From Azospirillum brasilense (lineage in GTDB: Bacteria > Pseudomonadota > Alphaproteobacteria > Azospirillales > Azospirillaceae), in the NCBI RefSeq assembly GCF_001315015.1, contig NZ_CP012914.1, positions 1,612,001 to 1,676,000 on the forward strand: a DNA stretch of 64,000 nt, written 5' to 3'. Positions 8,968 to 18,722 of this stretch are shown one piece after another (within the stretch, counting starts at the first letter, position 1; each line of letters starts with the position of its first letter). Position numbers and translations under genes: made by a program. Under the pieces are notes generated by a model. The model was not told the DNA's origin, ran no database searches, and saw only the letters and a list, made by a program, of their open reading frames with translations.

Positions 8968-9515
8968 CGACCGTAACGCGCGGTCAGCGTGGCCTTTTCC
9001 AGGCGGTTGGCGTTCAGTAGAAAGCCGACCATGGCGCCCGACGAGTTCGCGTCGAGCGGAAGGCTGTCCGTCTTCAATGCATGGACGGTGAAGACGTAGC
9101 GGTGCGGTGGGTCGCCGACCGGCGGACAGGCACCGCCGTAGCCCGGCGTACCGAAGTCGGTGCGGCTTTGCAACGCTCCGGCCGGAAGCAATCCGGTGTC
9201 CGGATTTCCAGCCCCGGCCGAGAGCCGCAGGGTGGTGGCGGGAAGGTTAAAAACGATCCAATGCCACCAGCCGCTGCCTGTCGGCGCATCGGGGTCGTAG
9301 GCGGTGACAGCGAAGCTGCGCGTGCCGGCCGGTGCGTCCTTCCAGGCCAACGCTGGCGAGAGATTTTCCCCTGTGCAGCCGAAGCCGGCGAAGACATGCC
9401 GCTCGCCCAGAGGCGCCCCGTCCTTGATGTCAGGGCTGGTCAGCTCGAAAGCGGCGGCCGGGGCGGCGCCCATGGCAAGGATGGCGGCGAGCAGGAGAGC
9501 GGAACGATTGTGCAT
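8964..9515 (-). CDS. Secreted YbhB/YbcL (PEBP-like) protein
   Basis: A 183-residue phosphatidylethanolamine-binding-protein fold of the bacterial YbhB/YbcL group. A signal peptide spans about residues 1-22 and ends in APAAA. The family motifs LSPALAWKDAP, the DPDAP stretch and the GYGGACPP segment are visible. Its role is not established, and the Raf-kinase-inhibitor name is historical. The chosen ATG follows a GGAG element, while the frame extends ten residues further upstream. It sits first in a two-gene unit with the AraC regulator. Confidence 0.9.
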   Translation of the reverse strand: MHNRSALLLAAILAMGAAPAAAFELTSPDIKDGAPLGERHVFAGFGCTGENLSPALAWKDAPAGTRSFAVTAYDPDAPTGSGWWHWIVFNLPATTLRLSAGAGNPDTGLLPAGALQSRTDFGTPGYGGACPPVGDPPHRYVFTVHALKTDSLPLDANSSGAMVGFLLNANRLEKATLTARYGR

Positions 9516-9606
9516 GAGGAAACTCCATCGGTCGGCGATGGCCACATGCTATAAAAGCGTCCGCACACCCGTGCGCCCGAACAGCTCAAAGACGAGCCCG
9601 AACGGC

Positions 9607-10659
<1,053 letters not shown>

Positions 10660-10682
10660 CTACGCCGCAAGGCCGCCGTGAC

Positions 10683-11531
10683 TCAAGCCGCACCGCTCAC
10701 AGGTCTGAATCCCGAGTCCTGCATCTCCATGACCCAGCGATGGCCGTCCTTGCGCCATTGCGAGACGAGGCCGCCGGTGAAGGCCGCCCCTTCCCAGGAC
10801 CGCACCTCGAAGGTGACGCGCGGCGGTTCGATGGCGATGAGGTTGTAGGCGTTGGCCTCGTTGCGCAGCCGCGTGGAGGTTGCGGTGGAGGCCTGGGCGA
10901 CCAGGATGGAGCGGGCCACCTGGGTGTGGTGGGTCATGATGTCGCCGGAATAGGCGCGGTGCAGGTGCCCGGCCAGCAGCAGGTCCACCCCGCAGCTTTC
11001 CAGCGCCGGCAGGGCCAGCTTGTGCCGCCCGACCAGCTTCGTCTTCGGCGCATCGGGCGGCGGCAGGAAGGGGTGGTGGGTAAACAGCACCTTGAAGACG
11101 GTGTCGGGCACCTCGCAGAACACCTCCCGCACGCGCTTGATCTGCGCCTTGTTCATGCGCCCTTCGGAGAAATCCGTGATGACCGAGCGCGCCGTGTTGA
11201 TCCCCAGAACGGCGATTTCCGAATCGATGTGGAAGGGGCTGAGGTCTTTGGTGATGTAGCGCTTGTAGTTTCCGAACGGGTCGAGGAAGCGGCGCACCAC
11301 GTTGTAGACCGGGATGTCATGGTTGCCCGGCACGACCAGATAGGGGAAGGGCAGCTTTTCCAGAAAGGCCCGCGCCTCCAGGAAATGGCGGGCCTTGGCG
11401 CGCTGGACCAGATCGCCGGAGATGACGATCAGGTCGGGCCGCGCCGCCGTCAGGTCGGCCAGCAGGCCGTCGACCACCAGCGGGTCGATCCGCCCGAAAT
11501 GCAGATCCGAGATATGGGCGAGCTTCTTCAC
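10683..11531 (-). CDS. Calcineurin-like metallophosphoesterase
   Basis: A 282-residue cytoplasmic phosphoesterase. All metal-binding blocks are in order: ISDLHFG, SGDLVQRA, PGNHDIP, a central His in LFTHHPFL, and GHLHRAY. The architecture resembles CpdA-like cyclic-nucleotide phosphodiesterases, but the substrate cannot be assigned. It lies 25 bp downstream of the lipid-kinase-like gene on the same strand. The two are probably co-transcribed, and a role in phospholipid or nucleotide turnover is a reasonable inference. Confidence 0.88.
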   Translation of the reverse strand: MKKLAHISDLHFGRIDPLVVDGLLADLTAARPDLIVISGDLVQRAKARHFLEARAFLEKLPFPYLVVPGNHDIPVYNVVRRFLDPFGNYKRYITKDLSPFHIDSEIAVLGINTARSVITDFSEGRMNKAQIKRVREVFCEVPDTVFKVLFTHHPFLPPPDAPKTKLVGRHKLALPALESCGVDLLLAGHLHRAYSGDIMTHHTQVARSILVAQASTATSTRLRNEANAYNLIAIEPPRVTFEVRSWEGAAFTGGLVSQWRKDGHRWVMEMQDSGFRPVSGAA

Positions 11532-11556
11532 GACACCTCCCCGGCAGTCATTCCCG

Positions 11557-12525
11557 TCACGCGTCGTCCCCTTCGGGGGCCGCCTTGGGCAGCAGGATCT
11601 TCAGCGCCTTGTGACGGATGCGGTAGTTCAGCGGCGGCTCCATCTGCAGGATTTCACCATCGTTGACCATCTTCAGCCGCCGCCGCCGGCTGTGCACCGT
11701 CAGTTGCGTGGCCGTCAGCGTTTCCAACTCCTCATCCTGCTGCCAAGTTCCGAGCACGGTGCGCCCCATCAGCCGCAGCAGCCCCCAGGGGTCGCGTTGC
11801 CGCGCCACATAGACGCCGAGCTTGCCGGACGCGAGCGTGTTGCGGCGCAGGAGCATGCTGCCCGCCTCGCCGTCGAAGGGGTTGTTGGAAACCACCAGAA
11901 TCGGAGTGCGCACGCGGCGCGGCCCCTCGCCCCAGTCGATCCGGACGTCGAGCAGGGGCAGGCGGCGGAAAGTGCGGACCATGGCGAGCGCCATTGCCGG
12001 CCATTTCAGCAGCCGGTGCCGCTTGCGCTTCTCCTCGCGCTCCTGAACCACCTGCGGGTAGAAGCCGAGGACGGAGCTGTTCAGGTAGACCTCGCCGTTC
12101 ACCTCCGCCACGTCGATGCTGCTCACCTCCCCGGCGGCCAGGGCCTCGTACGCCTCGTCGAGGTCGAGCGGGGTCTTCAGGTCGCGCGCCAGCAGGTTCA
12201 TGGTGCCGAGTGGCAGGATGCCCAGGATCTTGCCGGTGGGCAGGATCATGTTGACCGCGGTGTGGATGGTCCCGTCGCCGCCGCCCACGATCACCAGTTC
12301 CGCGTCGGAGTCGATGGCCTTGCGGATTTCCGACGCGCAGTCGGCCGGCTCCACCGCGGTCAGCGACACCTCCGCCCCGTGCCGCTCGAAGGCGCTGCGG
12401 ATCGCCGCCACCGTGTCGTCGATCGGCTGGCCGGCCAGCGTTCCCGCGGACCGGTTGAGGATGATGGCCGTCTTGCGGCCCTCTCCCTCCTGACGTGACG
12501 CTTGCGCTGCTGAAGCTGCCATCAT
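11557..12525 (-). CDS. Diacylglycerol kinase-family lipid kinase (YegS/LCB5 type)
   Basis: A 322-residue protein with the DAGK catalytic domain. The nucleotide-binding motif VGGGDGTIHTA and the following LPLGTMNLLARDL block are intact, and the C-terminal beta domain is present. Members phosphorylate diacylglycerol, sphingoid bases or related lipids with ATP at the inner membrane. The true lipid cannot be told. The N-terminal 16 residues are weakly conserved, so the start could be slightly later. It is the first gene of a unit with the metallophosphoesterase. Confidence 0.88.
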   Translation of the reverse strand: MMAASAAQASRQEGEGRKTAIILNRSAGTLAGQPIDDTVAAIRSAFERHGAEVSLTAVEPADCASEIRKAIDSDAELVIVGGGDGTIHTAVNMILPTGKILGILPLGTMNLLARDLKTPLDLDEAYEALAAGEVSSIDVAEVNGEVYLNSSVLGFYPQVVQEREEKRKRHRLLKWPAMALAMVRTFRRLPLLDVRIDWGEGPRRVRTPILVVSNNPFDGEAGSMLLRRNTLASGKLGVYVARQRDPWGLLRLMGRTVLGTWQQDEELETLTATQLTVHSRRRRLKMVNDGEILQMEPPLNYRIRHKALKILLPKAAPEGDDA

Positions 12526-12674
12526 GGAACTGTCCCGCTCATGACTGTGGGTGCGGCAACGGCTGAGGCCGGGGCGGTGTTCCGCGACGCTGCGCTGCGA
12601 AACCGCGGTTTGACACGCCGCCCGCCGCCCGTATCATCGCCCGAAACCGATCAATTCGCCCCACAAACGAACAA

Positions 12675-13784
12675 ATGGAAACGACCGGAACCATGAGCGA
12701 CCCCGCCCAGACCCAGAACGCCCAGACCCAGAACGCCGAGATCCTGTTCGAACGCCGCGGCGCCATTGGGCTGGTGACGCTGAACCGCCCGAAGGCGCTG
12801 AACGCCCTGACGCTGGGCATGATCCGCCTGTTCGATCCGCAACTGCGCGCCTGGATCGCCGATCCCGCGGTCAAGGCCATCGTCGTGCAGGGCGCAGGCG
12901 AGAAGGCCTTCTGCGCCGGCGGCGACGTGGTGAACCTGTACGAGACGGGCAAGGCCGCCAAGGCGGGGCAGGGCGACGGCGCGTCCATCCGCGCCTTCTT
13001 CAGCGAGGAGTATGTCCTCAACCGCCTGATCCACACTTGCCCGAAGCCCTATGTGGCGCTGATCGACGGCATCAGCATGGGCGGCGGCGTCGGGCTGTCG
13101 GTGCACGGGTCGCATCGAATCGTGACGGAACGGACGATGTTCGCCATGCCGGAGACGGGCATCGGGCTCTATCCGGACGTCGGCGGCACCTACTTCCTGC
13201 CGCGCCTGCCCGGGCAGGTCGGCATCTGGCTGGGCCTGACCGGCGACCGTCTAAAGGCGGCCGACATGATCGAGGTCGGCGCTGCCGACGCCTTCATCCC
13301 CAGCGCCAAGCTGGAGTCCCTGATCGCCGAGCTGGCCGACGGCGTGCCGGCCGACGAGGTGGTCGCGCGCCATCGCGAGGAAGCCGGCGAACCGCCGGTC
13401 GCCGCCAACCGCGCGGCCATTGACCGTTGCTACGCCCACAACGCGGTGGAGGCCATCGTCGCCGCTCTTGAAGCAGAGGGCACGGAGTGGGCCACCGGCC
13501 AGCTCGCCACGCTGAAGCGGGTGTCGCCGACCAGCCTGAAGGTGACGCTGGAGGCGCTGCGCCGCGGCGCCAAGCTGGACTTCGACAGCTGCATGATCCA
13601 GGAGCTTCGCCTCAGCCTCGCTTTCCTTGCCCGCCATGATGTCTATGAAGGCATCCGCGCGGCGCTGGTGGACAAGGATCGGAATCCGCGTTGGTCGCCG
13701 GCCTCCCTTGCCGAAGTGACGGCTGAAGAGGTCGATGGTTACTTCGCCGAACCCGTTGGCGGGGATTTGCGCTTTACCGAATGA
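12675..13784 (+). CDS. 3-hydroxyisobutyryl-CoA hydrolase / enoyl-CoA hydratase family
   Basis: A 369-residue crotonase-fold enzyme. The oxyanion-hole motifs AFCAGGDV and ISMGGGVGLSVHG, the ETGIGLYPDVGG block and the extended C-terminus are those of the HIBCH group rather than simple enoyl-CoA hydratases. HIBCH hydrolyses 3-hydroxyisobutyryl-CoA in valine breakdown. Residues 8-20 contain two near-identical QTQNA units at the N-terminus, so the actual start could be downstream. It stands alone, divergent from the lipid kinase gene. No other valine-pathway gene is next to it. Confidence 0.85.
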   Translation: METTGTMSDPAQTQNAQTQNAEILFERRGAIGLVTLNRPKALNALTLGMIRLFDPQLRAWIADPAVKAIVVQGAGEKAFCAGGDVVNLYETGKAAKAGQGDGASIRAFFSEEYVLNRLIHTCPKPYVALIDGISMGGGVGLSVHGSHRIVTERTMFAMPETGIGLYPDVGGTYFLPRLPGQVGIWLGLTGDRLKAADMIEVGAADAFIPSAKLESLIAELADGVPADEVVARHREEAGEPPVAANRAAIDRCYAHNAVEAIVAALEAEGTEWATGQLATLKRVSPTSLKVTLEALRRGAKLDFDSCMIQELRLSLAFLARHDVYEGIRAALVDKDRNPRWSPASLAEVTAEEVDGYFAEPVGGDLRFTE

Positions 13785-14193
13785 AGAGGCGCGCTCCCCT
13801 TTATTGCACTCAGGACGTGCAAGGATGCGGGCACATTCCGTGCGTTTCTGCGTTAGTATCGGGGAAATCCTTGCGGGACTTGTCTCAAACCTGACCGTTG
13901 TTGTGGCCTGACCGTTGTTGTCGGGGGTCGGATGGGACGGGTCGGCTTGCCGCCCGGTTTACCGGGCGGGAATGCCGCCGGGATGCCTGGATTCCAGGCA
14001 TGTCCTGGCCCGCGATGGGGCTTGGCACGGCAGGACGGGGATATTCCGCAGGGCCAGGCTGTTCTACAACCCGGGCTGTGCTTTTGGGGCATTATTGAGG
14101 TGATTGCCGGACAATGATCGGTTAATCTCCCCTTAAGGACCCCGGAAAGGCCACAGGTCGGCCCATGTCCGGTACGAGCCAAAGGAGACCGCG
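13785..14193 (+). repeat. Gene-free stretch with direct repeats and two palindromes
   Basis: No coding region is supported in these 409 bp. A 15-bp direct repeat occurs at 13890-13904 and 13907-13921. Two perfect palindromes follow: 13950-13958 with 13961-13969 (9-bp arms, 2-nt spacer) and 13983-13990 with 13994-14001 (8-bp arms, 3-nt spacer). The MarR gene starts 190 bp after them, so the palindromes could be operators for it. They could equally be members of a dispersed repeat family. Confidence 0.6.
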
Positions 14194-14667
14194 GTGCGCA
14201 AACCCTATTATGAAAGCATCCTCTTGATCGAACGGCTTCACCGCCACTTTCTCGAGGTGCTGAAGACCGAGCTTGACCGGCTCGGTATCCAGGACATCAA
14301 CAACGTTCAGAGCCTGATCCTCTACAACATCGGCGAAGACGAGATGACCGTCGGCGAGTTGACGGCGCGCGGCTACTATCTCGGCTCCAACGTGTCCTAC
14401 AATGTGAAGAAGATGGTCGAGAACGGCTATCTCGGGCAGGAGCGTTCGCCGCACGACCGCCGGTCGGTGCGCGTCCGCCTTTCGGAAAAGGGCCTGGATC
14501 TCCGCGAGAAGATCAGCCGCATGTTCGAGCGCCATCTGACGGCGCTGGAGAAGGCCGGCTTCAGCGACGAGGAGCTGGTCAAGGCGAACGAGACGCTGCG
14601 CAAGCTCGAACGCTTCTGGTCCGCGTCACTCGACTACAGCGGCTTTCCGCTGACCTCGGCGGCCTGA
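14194..14667 (+). CDS. MarR-family winged-helix regulator (LdtR-like)
   Basis: A 157-residue MarR-type DNA-binding protein. The winged helix covers about residues 45-105, with recognition-helix region ARGYYLGSNVSYNVKKMVENGYL and wing motif SPHDRRSVRVRLSEKG. Overall it resembles the LdtR group known from Rhizobiales, which controls an L,D-transpeptidase and responds to small aromatic ligands. No transpeptidase is adjacent here, so the target is open. It starts at GTG preceded by AAAGGAG at a 6-7 nt distance. An intrinsic terminator about 110 bp downstream isolates it from the ABC operon. Confidence 0.85.
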   Translation: MRKPYYESILLIERLHRHFLEVLKTELDRLGIQDINNVQSLILYNIGEDEMTVGELTARGYYLGSNVSYNVKKMVENGYLGQERSPHDRRSVRVRLSEKGLDLREKISRMFERHLTALEKAGFSDEELVKANETLRKLERFWSASLDYSGFPLTSAA

Positions 14668-14773
14668 TCCACGACCGCCTGAGTCGTATCGGTACCGCGG
14701 TTTCCGGCTCCTGCGTCGAAAGAAAAAGGCACGCCTCCGGCCTCGAGTCCTGGGGCGTGCCGCGAGTCGGTGT

Positions 14774-14797
14774 GCGGCCCTGCGTGGCCGCTTTTTT
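14774..14797 (+). terminator. Intrinsic terminator after the MarR gene
   Basis: A 6-bp GC stem (14774-14779 with 14786-14791) is followed at once by six T residues (14792-14797). It closes the MarR transcript. The rest of the 331-bp gap 14668-14998 holds no gene. Its last 120 bp should contain the promoter of the downstream ABC operon. Confidence 0.85.
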
Positions 14798-14998
14798 CAT
14801 GCCCGCGTTCCGGCCCTCCACAGACCTTTTTTGCCGGCGGTTCTGCCGCCCGGCCGTACTTTGTCACGTCTTCGATGCTTCCGGATGGACGGGATTGCGT
14901 TCTTTCCGTAAGCTGTACGTGTGACAGATTGCTGCTAACCTGAACCAAACAACAGGCGGTCTCGTGGAAGGCTGCTGAAAACAGGGAATGGGGAGGAT

Positions 14999-15754
14999 AT
15001 GGCAAGTGACGTCATTCTGGAGACGCGCGGACTGACCAAGGAATTCCGGGGCTTCGTCGCCGTCCGCGACGTCAGCCTGCGGGTGAAACGGGGGTCCATC
15101 CATGCGCTGATCGGTCCCAACGGGGCCGGAAAAACGACCGTTTTCAATCTGCTCACCAAGTTTCTTCAACCCAGCAATGGGAACATCCTGTTCAACGGGC
15201 GCGACATCACCGCGGTGAAGCCGGCGGACGTGGCGCGCCTGGGCATCATCCGCTCCTTCCAGATCTCGGCGGTGTTCCCGCATCTGTCGGTTCTGGAGAA
15301 TGTGCGCGTCGGGCTGCAACGGCCGCTCGGCAATTCCTTCCACTTCTGGAAATCGGAATCGGTGCTCGACCGTCTGAACGGGAGGGCGATGGAGCTGCTG
15401 GAGGATGTCGGGCTCGCCGGCTACGCCCACCGGCCCGCGGCGGAGCTTCCCTATGGCCGCAAGCGGGCGCTGGAGATTGCCACGACGCTGGCCCTGGAGC
15501 CGGAAATGCTGCTGCTGGACGAGCCGATGGCCGGCATGGGGCACGAGGACATCGACCGCATCGCGGCGCTCATCAAGCGGGTCTCGGCCAACCGCACGAT
15601 CCTGATGGTGGAGCACAACCTGTCCGTGGTTTCCAACCTGTCGGACTGGATCACCGTGCTGGCCCGCGGCGAGGTCCTGGCCGAGGGGCCTTACGCCGAG
15701 GTGTCGCGCCACCCGAAGGTCCGGGAAGCCTATATGGGGAGCGGTCATGCCTGA
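14999..15754 (+). CDS. Branched-chain-type ABC transporter ATPase, LivG-like
   Basis: A 251-residue ATP-binding subunit of a HAAT-family importer. Walker A is GPNGAGKTT, Walker B ends in LLDEPMAGM and the switch His is in MVEHNL. The signature motif is degenerate (ELPYGRKRALE), which is normal for LivG proteins. The insertion between Walker A and the signature motif also fits LivG. GGGAGG lies 5-8 nt before the ATG. It overlaps livF by 8 bp, and the whole set runs ATPase, ATPase, binding protein, permease, permease, enzyme. Confidence 0.92.
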   Translation: MASDVILETRGLTKEFRGFVAVRDVSLRVKRGSIHALIGPNGAGKTTVFNLLTKFLQPSNGNILFNGRDITAVKPADVARLGIIRSFQISAVFPHLSVLENVRVGLQRPLGNSFHFWKSESVLDRLNGRAMELLEDVGLAGYAHRPAAELPYGRKRALEIATTLALEPEMLLLDEPMAGMGHEDIDRIAALIKRVSANRTILMVEHNLSVVSNLSDWITVLARGEVLAEGPYAEVSRHPKVREAYMGSGHA

Positions 15755-16469
15755 CGGCGCAACGGTGAGGACGGCGATGCTGGAAGTCGCCGATCTCCAG
15801 GCTTTCTACGGCGAAAGCCACGTGCTGCACGGGGTGAACCTGGAGGTCCGCCAGGGGGAGGTGGTGACCCTGCTGGGCCGCAACGGCGCCGGCAAGACGA
15901 CCACCATGCGCTCCATCATGGGCATCGTCGGCAAGCGCACCGGCGCCATCCGATTCCAGGGGCGGGAGCTGATCGGCATGGCGCCGCACAGGATTCCGCG
16001 CCTCGGCATCGGTTATGTGCCTGAGGAGCGCGGCATCTTCGCCTCGCTCAACGTCGAGGAAAACCTGACGCTGCCGCCCGTCGTGAAGGACGGCGGCATG
16101 ACGGTCCAGCAGATCTACGAGCTGTTTCCCAACCTCCAGGGCCGGGGCTCGACCCAGGGCACCCGCCTGTCGGGCGGGGAACAGCAGATGCTGGCCATCG
16201 CGCGCATCCTGCGCACCGGCGCCACCATGATTCTGCTCGACGAACCGACGGAGGGTCTGGCCCCGGTGATCATCGAGCAGATCGGCGTGGCCGTCCGCAA
16301 GCTGAAGCAGCGCGGCTTCACCGTCCTGCTGGTGGAGCAGAATTTCCGCTTCGCCGCCACCATCGCCGACCGCCATTACATGATGGAGGAAGGTCATGTG
16401 GTGGACATGATCCCGAACAACCAGCTCGCCGCCAACATGGAGAAACTGCACACGTATCTGGGTGTCTGA
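15747..16469 (+). CDS. Branched-chain-type ABC transporter ATPase, LivF-like
   Basis: A 240-residue second ATPase of the same importer. It has Walker A GRNGAGKTT, signature RLSGGEQQMLAIA, Walker B ILLDEPTEGL and the switch His region LVEQNF typical of LivF. It pairs with the LivG-like subunit at the inner membrane to drive uptake. Its start codon lies inside the 3' end of livG, so translation is coupled. About 44 bp separate it from the binding-protein gene. Confidence 0.92.
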   Translation: MPDGATVRTAMLEVADLQAFYGESHVLHGVNLEVRQGEVVTLLGRNGAGKTTTMRSIMGIVGKRTGAIRFQGRELIGMAPHRIPRLGIGYVPEERGIFASLNVEENLTLPPVVKDGGMTVQQIYELFPNLQGRGSTQGTRLSGGEQQMLAIARILRTGATMILLDEPTEGLAPVIIEQIGVAVRKLKQRGFTVLLVEQNFRFAATIADRHYMMEEGHVVDMIPNNQLAANMEKLHTYLGV

Positions 16470-16512
16470 ATCAACAAGCAGAAACGTTCGAATTCGAACC
16501 GGGAGGAATGGA

Positions 16513-17727
16513 ATGATTGCACGTCTGCTTGCCGGAGCGGCGCTTGCCGCGCTGGCTGTCGGTTCCGCGCAGGCCCAGCAGGGCAAGATCTCCGGCGACG
16601 TCGTGAAGATCGGCGTCCTCAACGACCGCTCCGGCCTCTACGCCGACCTCGGCGGCGAGGGCTCGGCGGTCGCCGTCCGCATGGCGGTGGAGGAGGTGGG
16701 CGGCAAGATTCTCGGCAAGCCGATCGAGGTCGTCTCGGCCGACCACCAGAACAAGCCGGACATCGGCTCCAACCTCTCCCGCGAATGGATCGACCGCGAC
16801 GGGGTGGACGTCATCGTCGACGTGCCGAACTCCGGCGTCGCCCTGGCGGTGCAGGAGGTGACGCGCGAGAAGAAGACGATCTTCCTGATGCAGGGACCGG
16901 CGACCTCGCGCCTGACCGGCGACGCCTGTTCGCCCACCGGCTTCCACTGGGCCTACGACACCCGCGCGCTGGCCGTTGGAACCGGGCAGGCCATCGTGAA
17001 GGAGGGCGGCAAGAGCTGGTTCTTCCTGACCGCCGACTACGCCTTCGGCCACCAGCTCGAAACCGACACGGCGGCGCAGGTGAAGAAGGCCGGCGGCACA
17101 GTCGTGGGGGCGGTGCGCGCGCCGCTGAACACGGCGGACTTCTCCTCCTTCCTGCTGCAGGCGCAGTCGTCGGGCGCGCAGGTCATCGGCCTCGCCAACG
17201 CCGGCGGCGACACCATCACCTCGATCAAGCAGGCGTCGGAGTTCGGCCTGACGCAGAGCGGGCAGCAGAAGCTGGCCGGGCTGCTGATCTTCCTGTCGGA
17301 CGTGCACGCGCTGGGGCTCCAGGTCGCCCAGGACCTCGTCCTGACCACCGGCTTCTACTGGGACATGGACGACGAGAAGCGCGCTTGGTCGGAGAAGTAC
17401 AAGGCGAAGACCGGCAAGATGCCGACCATGGTGCAGGCCGGCAGCTACTCCTCGGTGAAGCACTACCTGAAGGCCATCGAGGCGGCGGGGACCGATGACG
17501 GGCCGACCGTCGCCGCCAAGATGAGGGAGATGCCGGTCAACGACATGTTTGCCAAGAACGGCAAGATCCTGCCGAACGGACGCATGGTCCACGACATGTA
17601 TCTGGCCCGCGTGAAGAAGCCCAGCGAGTCCAAGGGGCCGTGGGATTATTACGAGATCATCCGCACCATCCCTGGTGACGAGGCCTTCGCCACCATGGCG
17701 GAAAGCGGCTGCAAGCTGCCGGGCTGA
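16513..17727 (+). CDS. Periplasmic substrate-binding protein of a HAAT ABC importer
   Basis: A 404-residue LivJ/LivK-fold (peripla_BP_6) protein with a signal peptide (residues 1-22, cleavage after AQAQ). The body opens with the family strand VVKIGVLNDRSGLYADLGGEGS. The ligand is not readable from sequence. Similar proteins bind amino acids, amides or urea. The ATG at 16513 follows GGGAGG, and the frame upstream of it overlaps livF and is not used. A very strong hairpin separates it from the permease genes. The linked ATC-hydrolase-like gene hints at a sulfur heterocycle or a related amide. Confidence 0.9.
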   Translation: MIARLLAGAALAALAVGSAQAQQGKISGDVVKIGVLNDRSGLYADLGGEGSAVAVRMAVEEVGGKILGKPIEVVSADHQNKPDIGSNLSREWIDRDGVDVIVDVPNSGVALAVQEVTREKKTIFLMQGPATSRLTGDACSPTGFHWAYDTRALAVGTGQAIVKEGGKSWFFLTADYAFGHQLETDTAAQVKKAGGTVVGAVRAPLNTADFSSFLLQAQSSGAQVIGLANAGGDTITSIKQASEFGLTQSGQQKLAGLLIFLSDVHALGLQVAQDLVLTTGFYWDMDDEKRAWSEKYKAKTGKMPTMVQAGSYSSVKHYLKAIEAAGTDDGPTVAAKMREMPVNDMFAKNGKILPNGRMVHDMYLARVKKPSESKGPWDYYEIIRTIPGDEAFATMAESGCKLPG

Positions 17728-17734
17728 TCCCCGC

Positions 17735-17784
17735 CCGCCCCGGCTCCCGTCCGCCGCCGCGTGCGGGGGCGGGAGCCGGGGCGG
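17735..17784 (+). terminator. 15-bp GC hairpin between binding-protein and permease genes
   Basis: A perfect 15-bp GC-rich stem (17735-17749 with 17770-17784) with a 20-nt loop begins 8 bp after the binding-protein stop. No T-run follows. Such hairpins in ABC operons usually protect the upstream mRNA end or cause partial termination, which raises binding protein over permease. The effect here is inferred. Confidence 0.7.
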
Positions 17785-17831
17785 TCACCCGCCGCCCAAA
17801 ACGGTCGGAAAACGGCCGGAGGCGAACCACC

Positions 17832-18719
17832 ATGTCCACCATCTTCGGCATCCCGCCCCAGGCGCTGTTCGGTCAGCTTCTGCTGGGGCTGATCAACGGA
17901 TCCTTCTACGCGCTGCTCAGCCTCGGGCTGGCGGTCATCTTCGGCATGCTCAACGTCATCAATTTCGCCCACGGCGCGCTCTACATGCTGGGGGCCTTCG
18001 TGGCGTGGCTGCTGCTGACCACGGCGGGGATCGGCTACTGGTGGGCGCTGCTGCTGGCGCCGCTGGTCGTCGGCGCCTTCGGCGTGCTGCTGGAAAAGAC
18101 GCTGCTCAGCCGCCTGTACAAGCTCGACCATCTCTACGGGCTGCTGCTGACCTTCGGCCTCGCGCTGATCGTGGAGGGGGCGTTCCGCCATTTCTACGGC
18201 GTGTCGGGCCAGCCCTATCCCATTCCCGATCTGCTGCGCGGCGGGCAGAATCTGGGCTTCATGTTCCTGCCCAACTACCGCGGCTGGGTCGTCGTCGCCT
18301 CGCTGGTCGTCTGCCTCGCCACTTGGTACGCCATCGAGCGGACGAAGCTCGGTGCCTACCTGCGCGCCGCCACCGAGAATCCAGTTCTGGTCCAGGCCTT
18401 CGGCATCAATGTGCCGCTGATGATCACGGCCACCTACGGGTTCGGCGTCGCTCTGGCCGGGCTGGCCGGCGTTCTCGCCGCGCCGATCTATCAGGTGTCG
18501 CCGCTGATGGGATCCAACCTGATCATTGTCGTCTTCGCCGTCGTGGTGATCGGCGGCATGGGGTCGATTCTGGGGGCAGTGCTGACCGGTTACGGCCTGG
18601 GCCTGTTGGAAGGTCTGACGAAGGTGTTCTATCCGGAGGCGTCCAACATCGTCGTCTTCGTCATCATGGCCGTGGTGCTGCTGATCAAGCCCGCCGGCCT
18701 GTTCGGGCGGGAGAGGTGA
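17832..18719 (+). CDS. Branched-chain-type ABC transporter permease, LivH-like
   Basis: A 295-residue inner-membrane permease with about eight hydrophobic segments. It carries the LivH hallmarks INGSFYALLSLGLAVIFGMLNVINFAHG near the N-terminus and VIGGMGSILGAVLTGYGLGLLEG near the C-terminus, the latter being the ATPase-contact loop. It forms a heterodimer with the next gene product. It follows the hairpin 47 bp upstream and sits 3 bp before livM. Confidence 0.92.
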   Translation: MSTIFGIPPQALFGQLLLGLINGSFYALLSLGLAVIFGMLNVINFAHGALYMLGAFVAWLLLTTAGIGYWWALLLAPLVVGAFGVLLEKTLLSRLYKLDHLYGLLLTFGLALIVEGAFRHFYGVSGQPYPIPDLLRGGQNLGFMFLPNYRGWVVVASLVVCLATWYAIERTKLGAYLRAATENPVLVQAFGINVPLMITATYGFGVALAGLAGVLAAPIYQVSPLMGSNLIIVVFAVVVIGGMGSILGAVLTGYGLGLLEGLTKVFYPEASNIVVFVIMAVVLLIKPAGLFGRER

Positions 18720-18722
18720 CCC

